From Actinomycetota bacterium (GTDB lineage: Bacteria; Actinomycetota; Thermoleophilia; Gaiellales; Gaiellaceae): a stretch of DNA of 18,776 bases. This document shows positions 14,157-18,776 of the stretch, piece after piece (positions within the stretch are counted from its first letter, which is position 1; every line of letters begins with the position of its first letter). The position numbers and the translations under genes were made by a program. The notes beneath the pieces are model-generated. The model was not told the DNA's origin and ran no database searches. It was given only the letters and a program-made list of their open reading frames with translations. Where the stretch lies: NCBI GenBank assembly GCA_013812465.1, contig JACCTK010000028.1, forward strand, positions 1 through 18,776, read 5' to 3'.

Positions 14157-15563
14157 GCTTTTCAGCCGGGTGCGGACAAGCTCGGAGACGATGCGTGGGT
14201 TGGCGTTGCCCTGCGTCTCTTTCATCACCTGGCCCACGAAGAAGCCGAGTAGACCGTCTTTCCCGTTTCTGTATGCCTCGACCTGCCCAGGGCTCGCCTC
14301 TAGGACGCGCGCCACGATCGGGTCGAGAGCGCGTTCGTCCGACAGGGCCTCCTGAGCCAGATAGGGATCCGCGGAGAAGCCCGGCTCGGCGAGCTTCGAG
14401 ATCGCCTCGTCGAATGCCGCCCGCGGGATGCGCTCCCGCGCCTCGACCAGCCTCGCGAGCTCCTTCGCGGAGACAGCGGATCGATCGAGACCGGCGCCGA
14501 CGACGTTGTTCGCGATCACGTTCGCCGCCGCGATCTTCTCGGCGCCGGCCGCGACGGCGTTCTGCCAGAGCGAGTCGAGACCACCTGTCACCAGCACGGT
14601 CGCCCGCTCGAGCTCCAGCTCGCCCTGCAGCCGGCGGATGCGCGCTGCGGGAAGCTCGGGGAGCTCGGAGCGGAGCCGCTCGACGAGCTCGGCGGGCGGC
14701 TCGATCGGGACGAGATCCGGCTCGGGGAAGTAGCGATAGTCGTCGGCCTCCTCCTTCGCGCGATGCGGCGTCAGGGCCCCGGTGGCGGCGTCGAAGTCGT
14801 ACGTCTCCTGACGTACGGTCCCGCCGGATTCCCAGACCGCGATCTGCCGCGCGATCTCGGCGTCGATCCCACGCGCGACGAACGTGAACGAGTTCATGTT
14901 CTTGAGCTCGGTGCGCGTGCGCAGCTCCTTGGCGCCGGTTGGCCGCACAGACACGTTGGCATCCACGCGCAGCGTCCCCTTCTCCATCTCCGCGTCGGAG
15001 ATCCCGAGCTCGGTGATCGTTTGACGGAGGATCTGCAGAAACCGTTTGGCCTCCTCCGCCGAGCCGATGTCGGGCGCGGTCACAATCTCGACGAGCGGGG
15101 TGCCGGCGCGATTGAAGTCGACGAGCGAGTAATCGGCTCCGCGGATCCTGCCGGTGCGTCCGCCCACGTGGACGGTCTTTGCCGCGTCCTCCTCGAGATG
15201 CGCGCGGACGATCCCGACCACGCTGTCACCTTCTGCAGTAGGTACTAGCACTTTGCCATTGGTGCAAAACGGGAGGTCATACTGTGAGATCTGATAGCCC
15301 TTTGGATTGTCGAAGTAGAAGTAGTTCTTGCGGGAGAAGACCGCGTGTTCTGCGATCTCGCAGCCGAGCGCGAGTCCCAGCTTGAGCGTCCACTCGACCG
15401 CCGTCCGGTTTACGACAGGGAGCGCGCCGGGCAATGCAAGGCACACCGGGCAGGTCTGGGTGTTCTCGGCCGCCCCGTACCGCACCGGGCAGCGGCAGAA
15501 CATCTTCGTCCGCGTCTTCAGGTGGACGTGGACCTCGAGCCCGATCACCGGCTCCCAGGTCAT
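14151..15563 (-). CDS. gatB: Asp-tRNA(Asn)/Glu-tRNA(Gln) amidotransferase subunit B
   Basis: 470 residues from ATG 15563, which overlaps the gatA TGA as ATGA. GatB binds the misacylated tRNA and activates it with ATP before amidation. Seen: IGLEVHVHLKTRTKMFCRCP near the start, zinc-type cysteines in CRCP and TCPVC (about 23-40), LPGALPVVNRTAV, FSRKNYFYFDNPKGYQISQYD, LVDFNRAGTPLVEIVT, ELKNMNSF, KEEADDYRYFPEPDL, and the C-terminal YqeY-like tRNA-binding tail ending GFFVGQVMKETQGNANPRIVSELVRTRL. The frame is open upstream but belongs to gatA there. The normal length indicates an intact gene. The stop codon is supplied by a palindromic repeat, so the final residues KSR may have been altered by its insertion. 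Confidence 0.97.
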   Translation of the reverse strand: MTWEPVIGLEVHVHLKTRTKMFCRCPVRYGAAENTQTCPVCLALPGALPVVNRTAVEWTLKLGLALGCEIAEHAVFSRKNYFYFDNPKGYQISQYDLPFCTNGKVLVPTAEGDSVVGIVRAHLEEDAAKTVHVGGRTGRIRGADYSLVDFNRAGTPLVEIVTAPDIGSAEEAKRFLQILRQTITELGISDAEMEKGTLRVDANVSVRPTGAKELRTRTELKNMNSFTFVARGIDAEIARQIAVWESGGTVRQETYDFDAATGALTPHRAKEEADDYRYFPEPDLVPIEPPAELVERLRSELPELPAARIRRLQGELELERATVLVTGGLDSLWQNAVAAGAEKIAAANVIANNVVGAGLDRSAVSAKELARLVEARERIPRAAFDEAISKLAEPGFSADPYLAQEALSDERALDPIVARVLEASPGQVEAYRNGKDGLLGFFVGQVMKETQGNANPRIVSELVRTRLKSR

Positions 15564-17014
15564 GCGCTCCTCGTTGGGGTCTGACCCGTGGGGTCTGACC
15601 CCGCGCGCCAGCGCTCCGGCACGGTGTCGAACTCGAGCGCCTGCTCGAGCGCGTGGCCTACGCGGAAGAGGAGGTTCTCGCCAAACTGCGGCCCGATGAG
15701 CTGAAGGCCGACCGGCAGGCCCTCTGAGAGGCCGCACGGAATCGAGATGCCCGGCAAGCCCGCGAGACACGAGGGGATGGTCAGCAGGTCGCTCGCGTAC
15801 ATCGCGAGCGGGTCGGCCGCGCGCTCGCCCACCTTGAACGCAACCGTGGGCGACGTGGGAGAGACGAGGACGTCGAACCGCGCGAGCGCTTCGCGATGCT
15901 CCTCGATGATGAGGGCACGCACCTTCTGCGCCTGGCCGTAGTACGCGTCGTAGTACCCCGAGGAGAGCGCGTAGGTGCCGAGCATGATCCGGCGCTTGGG
16001 CTCAGGACCGAAGCCCTCGTCACGGGTCAGGTCGACCATTTCCTGATAGCTCGCTCCGTCGACCCGCTGGCCATAGCGGACGCCGTCGTAGCGCGCCAGG
16101 TTCGACGACGCCTCGGCGGGAGCGATCAGGTAGTAGCAGGGCATTCCGTACCGGACGGAGCGTGGGAGCGAGCACTCCCCCACCTCCGCGCCGAGCTCCT
16201 CCGCGAGCCCGATCGCTCGCTCGACTGCGTCCGTCACCCCCAGCTCGATGCCTTCGGCCTCGTTCAGCTCCCTCGGCACCCCGATGCGTATGCCTGCGAG
16301 CGATTCGCTCTCCGGCAGGCGTACGGCCTCGGGCAGCTCCGCGGTCGTCGAGTCGAGAGGGTCGCGCCCGGCAATGATCGAGTACAAGAGCGCGACATCG
16401 CGCACCGTCTTGGCGACCGGGCCGACTTGATCGAGGCTCGACGCGAAGGCGACGACCCCGTAGCGGGAGATGCTCCCGTAGGTCGGTCGCAAGCCGACGT
16501 TTCCGCAGAGCGCCGAGGGCTGCTTGATCGACCCGCCCGTGTCCGAGCCGAGCGCCCACGGCGCAAGCCCGGCCGTCACCGCCGCCGCCGAGCCACCGCC
16601 CGAGCCTCCCGGCACGCGCAGGGGATCCCAGGGATTGCGGGTCGGGCCGTACGCCGAGTTCTCCGTCGAGGAGCCCATCGCGAACTCGTCCGTGTTCGTC
16701 TTGCCGAGGAGCCCGAGCCCGGCGGTCTTCACCCGTGCGGCCACAGTCGCGTCGAAGACGGGCACGTAGCCCTCGAGGATGCGCGACCCCGCGGTCGTCT
16801 CCACGCCCTTTGTGGAGATGACGTCCTTGAGCGCGATCGGGACGCCGTCATCGTCGCTCTCCACGGTCCGCAAGAAGCAATGCAGCTCCCCATCGCGCTC
16901 AGCGATCGCGTCGAGGTAGGCGCTTCGAAGCTCCGCGGCCGTGAGCTCGCCGCGTCGGAGCAGATCGCCGGCGTCCTCAGCAGTCAGGCGAAGGGTGTCG
17001 ACTACTGGCGCCAT
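15560..17014 (-). CDS. gatA: Asp-tRNA(Asn)/Glu-tRNA(Gln) amidotransferase subunit A
   Basis: 484 residues from ATG 17014. Amidase-signature glutaminase subunit: catalytic Lys63 in IALKDVISTKG, cis-Ser138 in VPGGSGGGSAAAV and nucleophile Ser162 in GSDTGGSIKQPSALCG. It releases ammonia from glutamine for the GatB active site. Other family blocks: LLGKTNTDEFAMGSSTENSAYGPTRNPWD, LRPTYGSISRYGVVAFASSLDQVGP, YYLIAPAEASSNLARYDGVRYG, and LAGLPGISIPCG. The start overlaps the gatC end by 13 bases and the stop overlaps gatB by four. The extreme C-terminus after the last conserved block (GHALEQALEFDTVPERW) is encoded by a tandem palindrome, giving the unusual GSDPTGQTP stretch; activity should not depend on it. 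Confidence 0.97.
   Translation of the reverse strand: MAPVVDTLRLTAEDAGDLLRRGELTAAELRSAYLDAIAERDGELHCFLRTVESDDDGVPIALKDVISTKGVETTAGSRILEGYVPVFDATVAARVKTAGLGLLGKTNTDEFAMGSSTENSAYGPTRNPWDPLRVPGGSGGGSAAAVTAGLAPWALGSDTGGSIKQPSALCGNVGLRPTYGSISRYGVVAFASSLDQVGPVAKTVRDVALLYSIIAGRDPLDSTTAELPEAVRLPESESLAGIRIGVPRELNEAEGIELGVTDAVERAIGLAEELGAEVGECSLPRSVRYGMPCYYLIAPAEASSNLARYDGVRYGQRVDGASYQEMVDLTRDEGFGPEPKRRIMLGTYALSSGYYDAYYGQAQKVRALIIEEHREALARFDVLVSPTSPTVAFKVGERAADPLAMYASDLLTIPSCLAGLPGISIPCGLSEGLPVGLQLIGPQFGENLLFRVGHALEQALEFDTVPERWRAGSDPTGQTPTRSA
15576..15602. repeat. Tandem GGGTC-T-GACCC palindromes within gatA 3' end
   Basis: Perfect units at 15577-15587 (5+1+5) and 15590-15602 (6+1+6, GGGGTC-T-GACCCC) are separated by two bases. 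Both lie in the last codons of gatA, 13 bases before its overlap with gatB begins. In the gatA frame they read SDPTGQTP. The unit looks like a short dispersed palindromic repeat that has entered coding sequence without breaking the frame. Confidence 0.75.
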
Positions 17015-17289
17015 GCGGGAACCCGGAACAACCCGTTCTCGGCCTGCGGCGCGTTCGCGAGCACATCCTCCAGAGGAAGCGAGTCGCGAGGAACGTCGTC
17101 CTCCCAGCCATTCACAAGATCTAGCGGGTGCAACGTCGGTGGCACATCCGCGAGATCGAGCTCCGAGACGACGCTGACCGCGTCGAGGATCTTCCCGAGC
17201 TCGTCCGTCAGCTGCGCGATCTCGTCCTCGGTCAGCGCCAATTGCGCGAGCTTCGCGACGTGGAGCACCTCTTCTCTGGATATGGCCAT
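17002..17289 (-). CDS. gatC: Asp-tRNA(Asn)/Glu-tRNA(Gln) amidotransferase subunit C
   Basis: 95 residues, normal size. GatC clamps and stabilises GatA on GatB. The sequence MAISREEVLHVAKLAQLALTEDE is the characteristic N-terminal helix, followed by LTDELGKILDAVSVVSELDLADVPPTLHPLDLVN and the GatA-contacting tail LPLEDVLANAPQAENGLFRVP. ATG at 17289 is preceded by GAAAGGG about nine bases upstream. It is the first gene of gatC-gatA-gatB and its end overlaps the gatA start. A 12-base palindrome and a repeated octamer lie just upstream and may be part of its promoter or operator. The set implies that the organism lacks or supplements AsnRS/GlnRS by the indirect route. Confidence 0.95.
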   Translation of the reverse strand: MAISREEVLHVAKLAQLALTEDEIAQLTDELGKILDAVSVVSELDLADVPPTLHPLDLVNGWEDDVPRDSLPLEDVLANAPQAENGLFRVPAWRQ

Positions 17290-17328
17290 CTCGATGACCC
17301 TTTCAGGAAAACGGCGTGATCTCTGGGG

Positions 17329-17361
17329 GATACCGGTATCACACCCCGGAACTCCCGGAAC
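17329..17361. promoter_or_regulatory. GATACCGGTATC palindrome and CCCGGAAC repeat upstream of gatC
   Basis: A perfect 12-base palindrome (17329-17340) lies 40 bases upstream of the gatC start. Next to it the octamer CCCGGAAC occurs twice with a nine-base period (17345-17352 and 17354-17361). With flanking GGGG/CCCC the palindrome can form a bulged hairpin in the minus-strand RNA. Position suggests an operator or leader structure for gatCAB, but no factor is recognised. Confidence 0.35.
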
Positions 17362-17393
17362 CGCCCAGACATGAAGGAGTTTGCATTTCGCGC

Positions 17394-17423
17394 GGCAGGA
17401 ACTCGCGCTAGCGAGTTCCTGCC
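17394..17423 (-). terminator. 13-bp perfect hairpin after the cold-shock gene
   Basis: Arms GGCAGGAACTCGC (minus strand) and GCGAGTTCCTGCC are exact complements around the four-base loop TAGC. The base of the stem can be extended with a two-base bulge through GCGC into the flanking T/A bases. It begins ten bases after the csp stop at 17434. There is no U-tract after it on the minus strand, so it may work as a terminator or as a 3' protecting structure for the csp mRNA. Confidence 0.65.
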
Positions 17424-17433
17424 TGGCGCAAAA

Positions 17434-17640
17434 TCAGCTCGTCGCTGCCATCACGTTCGCGGCCTGGGCACCCTTGGGCCCCTGGACGACCTCGAACTCC
17501 ACACGTTGGCCTTCGGTGAGGGTCTTGAAGCCGTCCATCGCAATCGCGGAGAAGTGGACGAACACGTCGTCTCCCCCTTCGCGCTCGATGAAGCCGTAGC
17601 CCTTCTCGTTCGAAAACCACTTGACGGTGCCCTGCTCCAC
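17434..17640 (-). CDS. Cold-shock domain protein
   Basis: 68 residues, typical for the single-domain CspA family, which binds single-stranded RNA/DNA and melts mRNA structure. RNP1 is KGYGFIER (13-20) and RNP2 VFVHFSAI (26-33), flanked by [11 protein letters not shown] at the N-terminus and [23 protein letters not shown]. Start is GTG at 17640 with a near-ideal AGGAGG six bases upstream. The leader contains a stable hairpin, and a 13-bp hairpin follows the gene, so it is probably expressed as its own short mRNA, possibly with some read-through from folD (73 bases upstream). Regulation through leader structure is common in this family, although not demonstrated here. Confidence 0.95.
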   Translation of the reverse strand: MEQGTVKWFSNEKGYGFIEREGGDDVFVHFSAIAMDGFKTLTEGQRVEFEVVQGPKGAQAANVMAATS

Positions 17641-17646
17641 TTACGT

Positions 17647-17652
17647 CCTCCT
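17647..17652 (-). promoter_or_regulatory. Consensus ribosome-binding site of csp
   Basis: Minus-strand AGGAGG is followed by ACGTAA and the GTG start. This is the strongest Shine-Dalgarno match in the window, decides the GTG start, and fits a highly expressed small protein. Confidence 0.8.
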
Positions 17653-17660
17653 ACAGCGAA

Positions 17661-17684
17661 GACGCCGACCCGGAGGTCGACGCC
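17661..17684 (-). promoter_or_regulatory. csp leader hairpin with UCCG tetraloop
   Basis: In minus-strand RNA, GGCGUCGACC pairs with GGUCGGCGUC around a UCCG (UNCG-type) loop, ten pairs including two G-U wobbles and one U-G at the centre of the outer stem. On the plus strand the same positions give A-C mismatches, so the structure is favoured only in the csp sense RNA. It ends eight bases upstream of the ribosome-binding site. Confidence 0.5.
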
Positions 17685-17712
17685 GATGGATTGAACGCGC
17701 GAACCGTAGCGC

Positions 17713-18570
17713 CTAGGAACCGGGGACCGCAACCCCCTCGCGCCGATGTTGCGCGGCCGTGAGGGTATTGCGCAAAAGCATTGCGATCGTCATCGGCCCG
17801 ACCGACCCCGGGACGGGAGTGAGGAGACCGGCGACCTCGGCCACGTCCTTCTCGACGTCCCCCACGAGTCCGTTCTCCGTCCGGTTCATGGCCACGTCGA
17901 TGACGACGGCTCCTGGCTTGACCATGTCCGTTGTGACGAGCCCGGGCTTTCCGACGGCGGCCACGAGAACGTCCGCTCGACGTGCGTGCTCGGCCAGGTC
18001 GCGGGTTCGCGAGTGGCAGATCGTCACGGTCGAATGCTGGGCGAGGAGGAGCATTGCCATGGGCTTGCCGACGATCTCGCTGCGACCGATCACCACTGCC
18101 TCCTTGCCCTTCAGGTCGACGTCGTACTCGTCCAGTAGGGCCATGATTCCGAGAGGAGTCGCCGGCACGAGCAACGGCTCTCCGAGGAAGAGCCGACCGG
18201 CATTCAGCGGATGGAAGCCATCGACGTCTTTCTCCGCATCGACCGCCAGCGTTACCCTCGACTCGTCCATGTGCTCCGGCAGCGGCAGCTGTACGAGGAT
18301 CCCGTCGACCTCGTCGTCGGCATTGAGCTCCTCGAGGAGAGCCAGCACCTCGCTCTCCGGCGTCGCGGCCGGAAAGCGGTGGTCGCGTGACTCGATCCCC
18401 GCCTCCGCGCACGCGTCGTGTTTCTTCGAGACGTAGATGTGCGAAGCGGGGTCGTCTCCGACCAGAACCGTCGCGAGACACACCGGGTCACCGAACGCCT
18501 TGACCTCGTCGGCGATTCGCGCGCGGAGCTTCTCGGCGAGAGCCTTCCCGTCCATGCGGATCGCAGTCAT
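17713..18570 (-). CDS. folD: Methylene-THF dehydrogenase / methenyl-THF cyclohydrolase
   Basis: 285 residues, normal length. Bifunctional one-carbon enzyme interconverting 5,10-methylene-THF and 10-formyl-THF. Visible: YVSKKHDACAEAGI (46-59) with catalytic Lys50, DGILVQLPLPEHMD (89-102), EKDVDGFHPLNAGRL (113-127), PATPLGIMALL (136-146), where the usual PCTP cysteine is alanine, the nucleotide-binding GRSEIVGKPMAMLL (162-175), and the C-terminal PVPGSVGPMTIAMLLRNTL. ATG at 18570; a second in-frame ATG at 18555 is possible. The C-terminal residues after NTL are short and variable. It is upstream of csp on the same strand and divergent from the small plus-strand gene at 18639. It feeds formyl groups to purine and fMet-tRNA synthesis and links to serine-derived carbon. 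Confidence 0.96.
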   Translation of the reverse strand: MTAIRMDGKALAEKLRARIADEVKAFGDPVCLATVLVGDDPASHIYVSKKHDACAEAGIESRDHRFPAATPESEVLALLEELNADDEVDGILVQLPLPEHMDESRVTLAVDAEKDVDGFHPLNAGRLFLGEPLLVPATPLGIMALLDEYDVDLKGKEAVVIGRSEIVGKPMAMLLLAQHSTVTICHSRTRDLAEHARRADVLVAAVGKPGLVTTDMVKPGAVVIDVAMNRTENGLVGDVEKDVAEVAGLLTPVPGSVGPMTIAMLLRNTLTAAQHRREGVAVPGS

Positions 18571-18638
18571 GGAGCGAGAGCCTACTGAGGACGGCCCGAC
18601 CTGCCGATAGCCGAGTGATCCACAAGAGGTAGGCCCAT
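18571..18638. promoter_or_regulatory. Divergent intergenic region folD / exported protein
   Basis: 68 bases separate the folD ATG from the plus-strand ATG at 18639 and must carry or adjoin both promoters. AGAGG at 18625-18629, nine bases before the plus-strand ATG, is a plausible ribosome-binding site. I cannot identify clear -10 or -35 boxes. Confidence 0.4.
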
Positions 18639-18776
18639 ATGCTCCTCAGGATCGTTCTCGCAGCCGTCGTCTTCGCTACAGCGCTCGTATTCGCGCAGCG
18701 AGAGGACGTCGTGCACCAGTGGGGCGTTGCCGGCTCGTGCGAGAGCGTGCGCGCGCCGGTCGACGACGGGAACGCC
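18639..18776 (+). CDS. Small exported or anchored protein, 3' end outside window (partial)
   Basis: ATG 18639 opens a frame of 46 codons that reaches the window edge. It begins MLLRIVLAAVVFATALVFAQ, a short basic start and a hydrophobic core resembling a signal peptide or single anchor, then REDVVHQWGVAGSCESVRAP with a cysteine. AGAGG lies nine bases upstream. The gene is too short here to assign a family. It is divergent from folD. The start, signal-like segment and ribosome-binding site together support a real gene. Confidence 0.6.
   Translation, partial: MLLRIVLAAVVFATALVFAQREDVVHQWGVAGSCESVRAPVDDGNA

Noticed and set aside
13262..14887. 541-codon plus-strand open frame across the DUF4331/gatB region
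   Set aside because: Runs through the repeat cluster and antisense to two confident genes; composition is Arg-rich shadow.

Overview
The window is G+C-rich throughout, densely packed, and almost entirely coded on the minus strand. It has long runs of overlapping genes, Arg/Ala/Gly-rich antisense frames, and frequent GTG starts. Gene content (DUF4331 plus TPR pair, penicillin-acylase-like protein, AGT next to SerA, gatCAB next to csp and folD) and the style of the membrane proteins suggest a chromosomal segment of a high-GC actinobacterium, most likely class Thermoleophilia. That placement rests on recall of similar proteins and was not tested. I see no phage, IS, CRISPR, rRNA or tRNA.

Layout, following transcription on the minus strand. 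(1) 18570 to 17434: folD, then a cold-shock protein gene with a structured leader and a strong 3' hairpin. A small exported-protein gene starts divergently from folD at 18639 (+) and runs off the window. (2) 17289 to 14151: gatC-gatA-gatB with overlapping junctions, encoding the Asp-tRNAAsn/Glu-tRNAGln amidotransferase. (3) 14008 to 10877: an exported DUF4331 protein, an anchored TPR protein and a small Thr-rich lipoprotein. A convergent + strand membrane-protein gene (10209-10844) meets the lipoprotein gene tail to tail. (4) 10183 to 7718: a secreted penicillin-acylase (S45) homologue, divergent from the membrane-protein gene. (5) 7560 to 1: a long probable operon of class V aminotransferase (AGT type), serA, YbaK-like editing protein, ilvE, DegT/DnrJ-type aminotransferase, polytopic membrane protein, alpha/beta hydrolase, and a truncated RemA/DUF370-like gene. 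The first part is amino-acid metabolism (serine and branched-chain); the tail is of unknown purpose.

The most notable unexplained structure is a set of short perfect palindromes, each with a single central A/T base, at three loci. There are two copies of a GTGACAC-T-GTGTCAC core upstream of the AGT-serA operon (one with 15-bp arms). A four-unit GTGAC-T-GTCAC cluster overlaps the gatB stop codon. A tandem pair of GGGTC-T-GACCC sits inside the 3' end of the gatA reading frame and encodes part of the GatA C-terminus. They may be operators, RNA hairpins or non-autonomous palindromic repeats. A second notable point is that the DegT-type aminotransferase has no ATG/GTG/TTG start near its conserved N-terminus and appears to start at CTG behind a well-placed Shine-Dalgarno sequence.
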